This document shows, piece after piece, positions 34,413 to 43,091 of a stretch of 64,000 bases of DNA. This DNA comes from Xylanivirga thermophila (lineage in GTDB: Bacteria; Bacillota; Clostridia; Caldicoprobacterales; Xylanivirgaceae): NCBI RefSeq assembly GCF_004138105.1, contig NZ_RXHQ01000001.1, positions 124,001 to 188,000 of the forward strand, written 5' to 3'. Within the stretch, counting starts at the first letter, position 1. Every line of letters starts with the position of its first letter. A program made the position numbers and the translations under genes. Under the pieces are notes generated by a model that searched no databases, was not told the origin of the DNA, and was given only the letters and a program-made list of their open reading frames with translations.

Positions 34413-35111
34413 ATGTTTGAGGACAAATATAATCTAACTTTAGAGCAAAACATATTTTTAGCTAAGAAGTTAATTGTTGAAAACATATATTATAGTGCTA
34501 GATTAGAAGGTTGTAATGTAACTTTTCCTGATACTAAAACAATTCTTGACGGTGTAAGTGTAGCAAACTTGAAGATGAGCGATGTTGAAGTAATATTAAA
34601 TTTAAGGGATGCTTGGAAATACTTAATTGATAACATAGAAAAAACCTTCGATCTTGATTTCGCATGTAAAATTAACTATTTTGTAGCGAGAAATGAGAGC
34701 CTTGAATGGGGGGTATTGAGGAATGGAAATGTGTCTATATCAGGGGTGGATTATGTTCCCTCTATACCTAATAAACAAGATGTTATAGATGATATAAACG
34801 AGATTCTGAGCATAGAAAATGTTACAGAAAGAGCTATAAGATATTTCTTATGGGGAATGAGAAATCAATTGTTTTGGGATGGAAATAAAAGAACTAGCAT
34901 ATTATGTGCTAACAAGATTTTAATTAGTGAGGGGAAAGGAATTTTAAGTATTCCAGAAAAACATATACGGGAATTTAATATAAGGCTTACTGAGTTTTAC
35001 AATACTAATGAGTATAGCAAAATTGATAGCTTTATATATGATAACTGTATTCATGGTCTTGTGCTGAAACAAGAACAGGCTAGAGAAGGCGAAGAAGAGT
35101 TAGAAATCTGA
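34413..35111 (+). CDS. Fic-domain protein with altered catalytic His
   Basis: 232 aa, AAGAAGGTG and ATG 34413. Inhibitory motif SARLEG near residue 30 (class II type). The Fic core reads NQLFWDGNKRTSILCAN: the nucleotide loop DGNKRTS is kept, but Gln occupies the place of the usual His of HxF. It may be inactive as a transferase or use another mechanism. The C-terminus EGEEELEI matches the shared acidic tail. It follows the transfer genes and ends at a terminator, a typical cargo position. Confidence 0.82.
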   Translation: MFEDKYNLTLEQNIFLAKKLIVENIYYSARLEGCNVTFPDTKTILDGVSVANLKMSDVEVILNLRDAWKYLIDNIEKTFDLDFACKINYFVARNESLEWGVLRNGNVSISGVDYVPSIPNKQDVIDDINEILSIENVTERAIRYFLWGMRNQLFWDGNKRTSILCANKILISEGKGILSIPEKHIREFNIRLTEFYNTNEYSKIDSFIYDNCIHGLVLKQEQAREGEEELEI

Positions 35112-35139
35112 ATAGCGATTTTTGGTCTAATACAATGAG

Positions 35140-35165
35140 AGACACTCGAAAGGGTGTCTTTTTTG
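35140..35165 (+). terminator. rho-independent terminator after fic
   Basis: AGACAC (35140-35145) and GTGTCT (35154-35159) with an 8-nt loop, followed by TTTTTT. Confidence 0.75.
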
Positions 35166-35208
35166 TGTTTAAAACTTACATATGATTTTAAAAAATGGGG
35201 GTAACATC

Positions 35209-36180
35209 ATGAGCAAATTATTATTCAATGAGCAACCTTTAGTGATAGATAAGCAATTGGCAACATTAATCGGCCTTAATGAAGCTATGGTGCTTCAACA
35301 AATACATTATTGGGTAGAAATTAATAAAAAAGCTGATAAGAATTTTCATGAGGGAAAATACTGGACATATAATTCTATCGAAGATTGGCATAAGGAGTTT
35401 CCTTTTTGGAGCGAGTCTACTGTTAAGAGGATATTGGCTAAGCTAAGGAAGTCAAACCTTCTGATAACTGGAAATTTTAACAAGCAAAGACGTGATAGAA
35501 CTCTATGGTATACAATTAATTATGAGATACTGGAAAAGATAGCAGAAGAAGCAGAGGGAGGAAAAGAAGAAAAGGTAGAAGCAGATACAGAGGAAAAAGA
35601 TGGCTCTGAAATAGAGGCTAAATCTGAAATTAACAAAGCTCCTAAGAAGAGAAAGAAGATGAAGGGAATACAAAAGGTCAAAATGACCCAATGTAAAAGG
35701 TCAAAATGGTCTAATGCAAAAGGTCAAAATGACCCAATGGATCAGGTCAAAATGACCCAACCATTACCAGAGATTAACACAGAGATTACTACAGAGAATA
35801 ACAACAACATTACTCGAGTACAAAACAATGTTGTTGTAAATGATAGAGAATTAAAGAATCTAAAAGAAAAAATTGAAGAGGTGACTCAAAGTTCAGTTAT
35901 TGAAGAAAACCTTAAAAACTACCTAAAAAGGCCTAATGGGCAATACGAGATAGAAACAGCTATTGAAAATTACCCTGCAATTGCTAAAAGTATATTGAAA
36001 ACAAAAGATGTTCCGAATCCAGTAGGATTATTATTTTATATTGCTAAAAACAATGTAAAACCTCCAAATTATCAAAAAGCCATTGGGATTTTCAAACGAG
36101 ATAATTTTGGTTCATTTGAGCAGCATCATTATGAAGATGGGGAGCTTGATTTTCTATTTGAAGATTTAGAAAATATATAA
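35209..36180 (+). CDS. replication initiator/replisome organizer-like protein
   Basis: 323 aa; ATG 35209 with GGGGG. The N-terminus (LATLIGLNEAMVLQQIHYWV, then WTYNSIEDWHKEFPFWSEST with a winged-helix) is common in phage and ICE replication initiators. A charged linker follows, encoded by DNA that contains four 23-bp iterons (35676-35758). A C-terminal DnaD-like helical part ends with acidic FLFEDLENI. An origin inside the initiator gene is known in phage replisome organizers, which supports autonomous replication of the excised circle. Confidence 0.75.
   Translation: MSKLLFNEQPLVIDKQLATLIGLNEAMVLQQIHYWVEINKKADKNFHEGKYWTYNSIEDWHKEFPFWSESTVKRILAKLRKSNLLITGNFNKQRRDRTLWYTINYEILEKIAEEAEGGKEEKVEADTEEKDGSEIEAKSEINKAPKKRKKMKGIQKVKMTQCKRSKWSNAKGQNDPMDQVKMTQPLPEINTEITTENNNNITRVQNNVVVNDRELKNLKEKIEEVTQSSVIEENLKNYLKRPNGQYEIETAIENYPAIAKSILKTKDVPNPVGLLFYIAKNNVKPPNYQKAIGIFKRDNFGSFEQHHYEDGELDFLFEDLENI
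35676..35758. repeat. four 23-bp iterons, candidate origin of replication
   Basis: GGTCAAAATGACCC at 35676, 35699 (variant ending GGTCT), 35722 and 35745, spaced exactly 23 bp. Each unit contains the palindrome GGTCA-AAA-TGACC. Because 23 is not a multiple of three, the encoded peptide is not repetitive, so selection acts on the DNA. The units are about two helical turns apart, so initiator dimers would bind on one face. Confidence 0.72.
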
Positions 36181-36183
36181 AAG

Positions 36184-36965
36184 ATTATAGCTAAAAAACA
36201 GATTCCAGATACGTCCATTCCTCTTTTAGGACATGAATGTAGGTTGTATCAGCATACCACTTTTTGTTAATAGTTTCTGCCTTAAAATTCTGATAAATTA
36301 ACCCGTAGAAACCATATATATTTCAGACGATGGTGCTTCATGGATTAAGCAGGGTCTTCATTGGATTCCAAAAAGCAGGTTTGTCCTAGATGAATACTAT
36401 CTACAGAAATATGTCAGAACATCTACCCCATTTAGACGATAATACAATCCATCAGGAGATGCAAGATACATTGGATTGGCCCAGTAAAGAAAAGACAAGG
36501 AAAGTATTTAAAAAAATACTTAAACTGACTGATTCTGAGAGTAAAAAGAAGTCGATTAAAGAATCAGGGCGATATATATTGAATCAGTGGGATGGGATAG
36601 AGATAAAGGCAGATAAGGGCTTTGAAATAATAGGCTGTAGTGCAAAGGTCATGTAAGCCATATTCTATCAGATAGGCTAAGCAGCAGACCTAGAAACTGG
36701 TCAGAGATTGGTGTTAAAAAGATGGCTGAGCTTAGGATATATAAAGAATGGTGGCAAGGTCTATGATTTGGTAATGGATCAAAAACATAATGAGGCGAAA
36801 GAGAAAAAGCATAAGATACAGGATAGAATGGTAAAAGACTTGAGGAGAAAAGCATCTAGTAAATATGCAAATGCGTGGAATAGTGATTTAGTTGTTACAA
36901 CTAAAGGCAAAAAGACTGGTTTATATAATGAATTAAGAGGCCTTAGTAGCATACGTGGTCTGTAG
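36184..36965 (+). pseudogene. UPF0236/ISLre2-family transposase remnant
   Basis: Broken frames encode recognisable pieces: [19 protein letters not shown] (across 36360-36415), a middle helical part, WSEIGVKKMAELRIYKEW (near 36690-36750) and a C-terminal KYANAWNSDLVVTTKGKKTG (near 36860-36920). Their order matches the UPF0236/ISLre2 transposases, but several frame changes and stops separate them. No intact inverted ends were found. It marks an old insertion, after which the downstream cargo appears truncated. Confidence 0.65.
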
Positions 36966-37129
36966 GTAGAAAGCAGCAAAAGCGACCCCTTTACAACAAT
37001 AGGGACAATATGGTATAATGGATGAAATGGTAGCCATAAAATCGGATAGACATGCCCACAATAAGGGAGGCCGCCCTGGCTGACAAATCATATGGGCGAT
37101 GCTTGTTGTCAAGGGTGTGACCGGATACA
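36966..37129. other. gap between the transposase remnant and the next ORF
   Basis: GC-richer than its neighbours around 37030-37120; no convincing gene. It probably contains the decayed end of the insertion sequence. Confidence 0.4.
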
Positions 37130-37936
37130 ATGCTAATTTATTTATCAGGATGGCTGTATTTTTCTTTTCCCTACAGTAAATTGACGCAATCCTATTCAAT
37201 GGTGGTAACCCTTTTTAAACCTTCAATTACACATAGTTCGGCGGCTAACAATAATGTAAAAAATAATGGCCTAATATCGATAACTGCAACTAACCCACCT
37301 ACAGAAGATACAGATACTATGACTTATACATATTATAACGGTCCTGGAAATTGTTATGAGTATCAAATAACATTAAAGGCATTTGCTAACGTATATAATT
37401 ATAATGGCAATAGCCCTCGAACAGATGGATTTGGTATGTGTGTAGTAAATCAAAAATATTTCTATAATGGTACACAGCAACCAAATTATAATTTTTTGTA
37501 TGTTTTTAATACTATAGGAACTGAAGTTCTCACTTCTCCTTCCAGTACCACAAATAAAGATGTAATTACGATAGCAGATTGGGGAATTCGTTATACTAAA
37601 AAGGTAGGCGGGTTAACAATTTCTAATCCTACGTTAACTATTGGTAAGTTAGTTAATCTAAGTGTATCGTGGAGTCCAACTACAACTGTTGTAACCGATT
37701 CTGGCCCAAAAACATTTTCCTATAGTAATAAGATATGTGGCATAAAAGTACCATTCGTCTATGCTTTAAATGCAGCTGATGATCAATGTTCTCTTATTAT
37801 GACAAAGGATTTAGTATCACTATCTACTCAAGATAAATTAAGCAGAGCAGTTTTCGCTTACGATATGGGGTTTAATGTTAACAACACAAGTAAGCTAGGC
37901 AGCGGACAACTAACAGCAGCATGCCATTATCGTTGA
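37130..37936 (+). CDS. hypothetical protein, likely 5'-truncated secreted product
   Basis: 268 codons, no good ribosome site. The first ~25 residues may come from insertion-sequence DNA; from about ATG 37199 the protein is rich in Thr, Asn, Ser and Tyr with beta-sheet character (ITATNPPTEDTDTMTYTYY), as in extracellular proteins. Not recognised. The true N-terminus with a signal peptide may have been lost with the insertion. Confidence 0.5.
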   Translation: MLIYLSGWLYFSFPYSKLTQSYSMVVTLFKPSITHSSAANNNVKNNGLISITATNPPTEDTDTMTYTYYNGPGNCYEYQITLKAFANVYNYNGNSPRTDGFGMCVVNQKYFYNGTQQPNYNFLYVFNTIGTEVLTSPSSTTNKDVITIADWGIRYTKKVGGLTISNPTLTIGKLVNLSVSWSPTTTVVTDSGPKTFSYSNKICGIKVPFVYALNAADDQCSLIMTKDLVSLSTQDKLSRAVFAYDMGFNVNNTSKLGSGQLTAACHYR

Positions 37937-37983
37937 TAGCTATATAACTAAAAATAGTAATTATAATATATATGCATCATAAT

Positions 37984-38165
37984 TACCATTTTTAGTAGCA
38001 CGCTCGATAACTTGGCAGTGAAGAGCTCCGGTGGGCAAGGTTCCGAGCCTACGAACAGAAGTCTCATATAAAGCCGGGTATGGACGGATGAGTTTGCGAT
38101 ACAAAATAAAGTCCAATGCTGTCCAAATCTCAAACAGTAGATAAGGCGCATTATAAGCTACATAA
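37984..38165 (+). other. GC-richer structured segment, possible group II intron fragment
   Basis: The stretch around 38010-38150 (AAGAGCTCCGGTGGGCAAGG, then GCCGGGTATGGACGGATGAG, then CAAAATAAAGTCC) is unlike its surroundings and has the look of domain I of a group II intron. No reverse transcriptase or domain V is nearby, so it would be a fragment only. Confidence 0.25.
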
Positions 38166-38231
38166 TTTAATAATTAATAATTAACTGAGAGTAAAAAAAT
38201 ACTTACTTTTATAATAGGAGTGTATTTTGGA

Positions 38232-38813
38232 ATGAAGAAAGTATTGGTAATTACAGTATGTTTACTTTTTATAGCTTCAATTGGATTGAATATATATCAA
38301 TATAGAAAAATTATTGATGAAAAAGAAATTAACATGAATATGGCGAAATACTATATGAGTACATCAGAGGTAACATTCATGAATGCATTTGCAGTAACTG
38401 ATCAAGACATAATGGAGTATATTGCAGATCCGGCAAATTTAAGTAATTTTATCGAAAGCATTCAAGCAGCAGACTTATATTATCTTGCAGCATCAAAATG
38501 TGTTACTGAACATCAACTTAATAAAGGTCAATCTTTTAGTTACATACAGTCGCGGGATTTAATAAACGGTTACCTGCAAGAACTCCGATCGTATCGAAAA
38601 TATCTAATAAGTAACAAAAATGGATCTTATGTGCATACCGACCAGATTGCGATGGTTATAGCTGATCTAAAAACAATTGCTAACTGGTTGAGCGAAAGAT
38701 CTAAAAATAAGAATTTCCAGGTTTATAACGATGATGATTTTTATAAAGAAGTATATGATAATCTTAATAGTGATATTAAAGGGAATTACTTTATCGGCTT
38801 TTCTGGTTGGTAA
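38232..38813 (+). CDS. membrane-anchored hypothetical protein
   Basis: 193 aa. ATG 38232 is preferred over GTG 38220, which overlaps the AGGAG. One N-terminal helix (VLVITVCLLFIASIGLNIYQ) and a mostly helical, soluble, outward-facing domain. Not recognised. It lies in the cargo island after the transposase remnant. Confidence 0.65.
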   Translation: MKKVLVITVCLLFIASIGLNIYQYRKIIDEKEINMNMAKYYMSTSEVTFMNAFAVTDQDIMEYIADPANLSNFIESIQAADLYYLAASKCVTEHQLNKGQSFSYIQSRDLINGYLQELRSYRKYLISNKNGSYVHTDQIAMVIADLKTIANWLSERSKNKNFQVYNDDDFYKEVYDNLNSDIKGNYFIGFSGW

Positions 38814-39272
38814 TATGGAGTTGTGCCATAAAGAGCAGCGTTAAATTGCAATGGAATTCAGGTTGTAATTGAGTAGTAATTCCGTGTTCGTTAAACATTA
38901 ACAGTTGAATACCGTACAGTATCCTAGAGATGTTTTTATTTGGTTAGGAAGATAATGTAACGCTGGTAGCGGTATGGGCATCAACCAATGTTTAGCTTGA
39001 GAGTGATACTGCAAAAGCATCATTCTTTTTTTATTTGCGTATTTGCACATAGAATCTATACCATTAATAATGATGATTGTTTCGGCGAGATTGCTCAATT
39101 TAAACGATAAAGGTGCTAGGTTTGCCTGGGTATATTGGTGATTAGGTACGGTAATAGATCTTTACGATATAGAGCAACTTAGAGTCATAGGATTTGCATA
39201 TATAACCAGTGTTGCATTTAATATTGCAATTTAGATTATTGTGTTAACATCTCTGAAATCATTGATAAGTGT
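38814..39272. other. 460-bp stretch without a convincing gene
   Basis: No ORF with a ribosome site. A possible terminator, AGAGTGAT...ATCATTCTTTTTTT, lies at about 38998-39031. The rest looks like decayed sequence. Confidence 0.45.
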
Positions 39273-39324
39273 CCCCGGTAATGGTATAATTATCATGTAC
39301 ATGGTAATTATACCATTACCGGGG
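39273..39324. repeat. 52-bp near-perfect palindrome
   Basis: Arms CCCCGGTAATGGTATAATTA (39273-39292) and its exact complement (39305-39324) enclose TCATGTACATGG, itself almost palindromic. The whole 52 bp is self-complementary except one T/G pair. No T-run. It could be a cruciform or recombination site, the end of a lost element, or a very strong RNA hairpin upstream of the gene at 39370. Confidence 0.6.
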
Positions 39325-39369
39325 TAACACTCATTACCAATTTTATTATTAAAGATGGAGGCTTTTGCA

Positions 39370-39693
39370 ATGTCTTTTAAAATCCCTAATAAACTTAAAA
39401 CATTTACAATTCAGAAAGATGGGTATTTGTTTAAATTTAAAAAAACAATTAGTTTAATATTTCTACTCTTTTTAAGCGGGATAATATTCCTTTCTATCGG
39501 ATTTGTTAAAGGGGAGGCTATTGCTTCAAGCCTATCAAGGGCACGCCAATTGGATGCTTGGGTAGTATCAGAAGGCATGATTCTGGGTTGTACACTTATT
39601 CCAATCATAATTGGTTTATCGTTAATCATATTAACGATAATATTTTCATCCATATTGTTTATACATTATATAAATAACATTGATAAAAGGTAA
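39370..39693 (+). CDS. small two-helix membrane protein
   Basis: 107 aa; ATG 39370 with ATGGAGG at 39355-39361 as ribosome site. Two hydrophobic segments (LIFLLFLSGIIFLSIGFV and LIPIIIGLSLIILTIIFSSI) separated by a short charged region. Not recognised; it could be an immunity-type or transport accessory protein for the secreted protein that follows. Confidence 0.6.
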   Translation: MSFKIPNKLKTFTIQKDGYLFKFKKTISLIFLLFLSGIIFLSIGFVKGEAIASSLSRARQLDAWVVSEGMILGCTLIPIIIGLSLIILTIIFSSILFIHYINNIDKR

Positions 39694-39771
39694 TTATTAC
39701 TGAATTTGATTCACTTTTGTGTTAAATTGTGGTACAATATACTTATAATACAAGTAAAGGGGATGGTGATA

Positions 39772-40479
39772 ATGAAAAAAAGGACAAGTATGTTTAAAGT
39801 GTTTCTTTTCATGGGTATACTCTCACTACTAGTTCAACCAGTCTTTGTACAGGCAAGTAGTGTACAGGAGAATACGGACCATATTTATATCACAAATGAG
39901 GCTGGCAAAGATGTCGAATTTGTTATTGAAGATAATTTGAGTTCTTTATTTGAGCTTGACGAACTAGAAGAGCTTGTTAATGATCATCCAGAAGCAGAGC
40001 GTATCACGATTCATAATGTATTTGAAGTTGATGCTGCAGCCTTAAACAGCCAACCCGATAATCAACCCGATATGATAGTTATTATACCTGGCCCAAGAAA
40101 TATAAGAAAGAAAATTACCCAAACAAACGCAATTATAGGCTCTACTTTTGTAACTTCGGTTGCAAGGGGTGCTACGAAAAAGTTTACATTTGGTAAGACA
40201 TTTAAGTTCAAATCAAGCGCTTCGGGTGAATTATCGCCATTAGACTTATCTTTAACAGCAGAAGGTGTAAGATCTTATAAAGCTACATATATCTTTACTG
40301 GTCCTCCACACGATTCTAAATATAATGCCACGAATTACTATATACGATGGAGAGGAAATAAAGGGACTTATACCGCAGAAGTATTTGATGTAAGGTACCC
40401 TAATTCGTGGCGACCTGTTAGAGGAAGTTTCAATGAAGTTGTCAGAGGGTATGACTATTCGGTAAATACTAACAATTAA
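39772..40479 (+). CDS. secreted hypothetical protein
   Basis: 235 aa; ATG 39772 after AAAGGGGATGG. Signal peptide (VFLFMGILSLLVQPVFVQAS), a ~70-residue acidic region, then a beta-rich C-terminal domain (KKFTFGKTFKFKSSASGELS...ATNYYIRWRGNKGTYTAEVF). Not recognised. A TACAAT box near 39733 suggests its own promoter, and a terminator follows. Confidence 0.68.
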   Translation: MKKRTSMFKVFLFMGILSLLVQPVFVQASSVQENTDHIYITNEAGKDVEFVIEDNLSSLFELDELEELVNDHPEAERITIHNVFEVDAAALNSQPDNQPDMIVIIPGPRNIRKKITQTNAIIGSTFVTSVARGATKKFTFGKTFKFKSSASGELSPLDLSLTAEGVRSYKATYIFTGPPHDSKYNATNYYIRWRGNKGTYTAEVFDVRYPNSWRPVRGSFNEVVRGYDYSVNTNN

Positions 40480-40497
40480 CAAAAAACAGTTATTGAT

Positions 40498-40530
40498 TAA
40501 AGGGTTCGCTAATAAAGCGGGCCTTTTATT
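40498..40530 (+). terminator. rho-independent terminator
   Basis: AAAGG...CGC pairs with GCG...CCTTTT (internal mismatch), ending in TTTTATT. It closes the cargo island. Confidence 0.6.
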
Positions 40531-40672
40531 GTAATGATATTATGAATTGTATAGGTTTTTTTTATAACTTGTCTCCCTCATTCACCTTTCTGGGATATTC
40601 TATAATAGATATTTTACAATCCTTGTTTGAGCTCTTTAATTAAAGATTTCTTTACGTCATTAATACACCTTC

Positions 40673-41047
40673 TTAGTCTAAACCAGTTAATTCATCAGAG
40701 GTTTCTGAGTTGCGTTTTTGAATATCCCTAAGTTTATATAACTCAATTAACTTTTCTAGCTCTTTTTGACTTTCAGGGGATAGGTTATTTATTTCCACAA
40801 AAATTTTATAAGAAGCTGCATCATTGTCTAGTATATATGGCTTAGGAATATCACTGCGCCCTAGGAGATAATCTATAGAAACGTCAAAGAAATCAGCTAT
40901 TTTTTCTAGAATCTCAAAACTAGGCTGTGTGCCTTTTGTTTCATATCCAGCGATGGTTGGTCTACCTACCCCTAGAAAATTAGCTAATTCTTCTTGTGTC
41001 GTTTTTTTTATATTTCTTAATAGCTTTAATCTTTGTCCAAACTCCAT
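40673..41047 (-). CDS. XRE-family repressor 1 (next to RNA copy 1)
   Basis: 124 aa from ATG 41047 on the minus strand, preceded by AGGAGGG; the longer frame upstream is not needed. N-terminal helix-turn-helix RLKLLRNIKKTTQEELANFL, then VGRPTIAGYETKGTQPSFE. The C-terminus carries NLSPESQKELEKLIELYKLR, a segment shared in type with the other two repressors of this region. It is divergent from the promoter of RNA copy 1 (41134-41162), so it probably controls that promoter and its own. Confidence 0.85.
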   Translation of the reverse strand: MEFGQRLKLLRNIKKTTQEELANFLGVGRPTIAGYETKGTQPSFEILEKIADFFDVSIDYLLGRSDIPKPYILDNDAASYKIFVEINNLSPESQKELEKLIELYKLRDIQKRNSETSDELTGLD

Positions 41048-41133
41048 AGATATCCCTCCTATTTTAATTATATATTTAAAAGTAATTATTATAAAGAATA
41101 GTGTCAAACAAGAACTATTCAATCGATAATTCG

Positions 41134-41162
41134 TTGACAATGTTCAATAAATACACTATAAT
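41134..41162 (+). promoter_or_regulatory. promoter of RNA copy 1
   Basis: TTGACA (41134-41139), 17-bp spacer, TATAAT (41157-41162): a perfect consensus. It points to the structured RNA; the XRE 1 gene points away. Inverted elements around TTGACAATGTTCAA may be operators. Confidence 0.78.
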
Positions 41163-41169
41163 ATAATTA

Positions 41170-41570
41170 TAGGCATTTATTTTCAATTTATACATTGCAC
41201 TTTGGAAAATAAATATTCCAATATACAGGTACATTACCCTTATGGCTGAAAACGGGAAGCGAGCTGGTGGACGGGTTAAACCCATATATAACACCGAAAT
41301 TAGGAGTGGTAACCTAAATCGCCATGACCCATAAGGAGGATAATGATACTTCCACCTAGTCCTAACTCATCGTATGGAGGGTGGCTCGGATGATGTCGGA
41401 GAGTACATGCAAATAGCATGGAACTATGTGTCTGCTAACCATGGACAGCCTGTTATATTGATTATATACAGTTATAAGGATAATAGATGCATTAGATCTA
41501 ATCAGTAGTATCTAGTTTATCTATTATTCTTATAACGAAAAAAGGATAGCTTAAGAGCTATCTTTTTTAT
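41170..41570 (+). ncRNA. structured RNA copy 1 (three-copy family)
   Basis: From the promoter at 41134 a ~400-nt transcript would run to a terminator GGATAGCT...AGCTATCTTTTTT (41544-41568). Its first ~265 nt (from TTGCACTTTGG at 41195) occur twice more, at 43101 and 44904, about 95% identical. No ORF is conserved. Stems: CCTTATGG/CCATAAGG (long range), GGGTTAAACCC within GGTG/CACC, CGA-ATTAGG/CCTAA-TCG and CATGC-AAATA-GCATG. The 3' part has an 18-bp hairpin (GTTATAAGGATAATAGAT and its complement). I do not recognise it as rRNA, tRNA, tmRNA, RNase P, SRP, 6S or an intron. Confidence 0.75.
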
Positions 41571-41628
41571 ATAAAGATTTATTTTGTGGTATAATATTGT
41601 TAAAGGATTAATAGGGAGTGTGATAACT

Positions 41629-41796
41629 TTGAGGGATATAGATAAAATAATTAAAGAAGTAGACGGTTCTATGTCTATTGAGGGAATGAGTTTAAATCAA
41701 GAAGATAAAGATAGGATTAGAGAGTGCTTAATTGAAAAGATAACTTTTGAAGATATGAAAAGAAAAATCATTAAAAAACATACTATAATAGTGTAG
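41629..41796 (+). CDS. VbhA-like antitoxin of the Fic pair
   Basis: 55 aa from TTG 41629, with AGGGAGTG (41613-41620) at correct spacing. SMSIEG fits the [S/T]xxxE[G/N] inhibitory motif that blocks ATP binding in Fic toxins when supplied by a separate antitoxin (class I, VbhA/FicA type). The rest is helical (QEDKDRIRECLIEKITFEDM). The toxin gene starts 7 bp later. Confidence 0.78.
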   Translation: MRDIDKIIKEVDGSMSIEGMSLNQEDKDRIRECLIEKITFEDMKRKIIKKHTIIV

Positions 41797-41803
41797 GTGC
41801 TTT

Positions 41804-42523
41804 ATGGATAATAATTATAGCTATGAGTGGGATAGTAAATATTGCTATTCAAGTTCTGAAGTATTAAAAAATAAATTTAATATTAAGGATAGTAAAAAAC
41901 TTGAGTTAGCTGAAAGAGAATATACATCACTAGCAATAGCAGAGATAAAAGTAAATCCTATTAGAGGAAATTTTGATTTAAAACATTTACAAGATATACA
42001 CAGTCATATTTTTAGGGACATTTATGATTGGGCAGGCGAACTAAGAACTGTAAATATCTCAAAGGGAACACATTTTTATAATCATATGTATATAATAGAT
42101 GGTGCTAAAACTATATTTAATGAACTAAAAAAAGAAGATTATTTAATAGGATTATCAAAAGATAAAATATATGAAAGACTTGGATATTATTTATCTGAAA
42201 TTAATGTTTTACATCCTTTTAGAGAAGGAAATGGAAGAAGTCAAAGAGTTATAATAGAATATTTAGCACAAGTTGCAGGATATAACATTGATTTCTCTAA
42301 AGTATCTAGCATGGAAATGATAAAAGCCTGTATAGATTCTTTTAATTGTAATTATGGCAAAATGACTGAAATATTTGCAAAGATAACAAATCCTATTGAT
42401 AATAGAGAACAAGAAGAATTTATTAATAAGGTAGCATTAAAAAATAGCCCGATATTAAAAGTTTATGAAAGATATTCTAATAAAGATTTAACGATAGAAA
42501 ATGAATGGGAAATGGGAAAATAA
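41804..42523 (+). CDS. Fic-domain toxin, class I (VbhT-like)
   Basis: 239 aa, ATG 41804. The core HPFREGNGRSQRVIIEYLA has the catalytic His and the loop (Glu in place of Asp). The N-terminal KHLQDIHSHIFRDIYDWAGELR is typical of the VbhT/Fic group. With the small antitoxin upstream it forms a Fic toxin-antitoxin pair. The end IENEWEMGK carries the shared acidic tail. Bartonella effectors derive from such conjugation-linked Fic modules, so export is conceivable. Confidence 0.88.
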   Translation: MDNNYSYEWDSKYCYSSSEVLKNKFNIKDSKKLELAEREYTSLAIAEIKVNPIRGNFDLKHLQDIHSHIFRDIYDWAGELRTVNISKGTHFYNHMYIIDGAKTIFNELKKEDYLIGLSKDKIYERLGYYLSEINVLHPFREGNGRSQRVIIEYLAQVAGYNIDFSKVSSMEMIKACIDSFNCNYGKMTEIFAKITNPIDNREQEEFINKVALKNSPILKVYERYSNKDLTIENEWEMGK

Positions 42524-42546
42524 AGTTAATAGATGTTATAAAAATG

Positions 42547-42575
42547 AAGGATAGCTATTGTAGCTATCTTTTTTT
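42547..42575. terminator. bidirectional terminator between fic and XRE 2
   Basis: GATAGCT (42550-42556) and AGCTATC (42562-42568) followed by TTTTTTT. The genes converge here. Confidence 0.65.
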
Positions 42576-42926
42576 GTTGTCATCATTTAAGCTATCTTTT
42601 TCCCGTAACTTCAGCAATTCTATGTACTTTTTTACTTCCTCTTGGTTTTCAGGGGATAGATTATGTTTTTCTTCAGAGAGTTTATCAGTAGTAGAGGTGA
42701 TTTCTTTTGATTGCTTAATTGTTTTTCTATCATTAGATAGACCAAGCAAATAATCAAAGCTAATATCAAATAATTTTGCTATTATTATTGCATTTTCTAA
42801 AGTTGGCATTTTTCTTCCACTTTCATAATAAGCTATGGTACTTTGTGTTAGATTTAATTTTTTAGCAAGTTCATCTTGTGTTAAACCAGCATTTTCACGA
42901 AGCTGTTTTAAACGGTATGGAAACAT
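42564..42926 (-). CDS. XRE-family repressor 2 (next to RNA copy 2)
   Basis: 120 aa; ATG 42926 on the minus strand with GAGGTG. N-terminal helix-turn-helix RLKQLRENAGLTQDELAKKL with QSTIAYYESGRKMP. Linker, then HNLSPENQEEVKKYIELLKLRE, the same C-terminal pattern as repressors 1 and 3 although the rest differs. Flanked by ATAGGTCA...TGACCTAT (42962-43016), a likely operator pair. Confidence 0.85.
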   Translation of the reverse strand: MFPYRLKQLRENAGLTQDELAKKLNLTQSTIAYYESGRKMPTLENAIIIAKLFDISFDYLLGLSNDRKTIKQSKEITSTTDKLSEEKHNLSPENQEEVKKYIELLKLREKDSLNDDNKKR

Positions 42927-43055
42927 TAAAATCACCTCATCTTTATTATAGTATTATTCCCATAGGTCACAAACGAATATGACTAATAAAAATAATACTT
43001 GATAGTTATGACCTATAGACATACAATAAAATTATAACTACAAGTAATAAATTTG

Positions 43056-43084
43056 TTGCGAAAAGTGATTAAGTATTATATATA
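43056..43084 (+). promoter_or_regulatory. probable promoter of RNA copy 2
   Basis: TTGCGA (43056-43061), 17-bp spacer, TATATA (43079-43084). Weaker than the promoters of copies 1 and 3. Confidence 0.5.
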
Positions 43085-43091
43085 AAAGGAA

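Noticed and set aside
35676-35758. Short regularly spaced repeats resembling a CRISPR array
   Set aside because: The period is only 23 bp, the 9-bp spacers are similar to each other, they lie inside a coding gene and no cas genes are present. Iterons explain them better.
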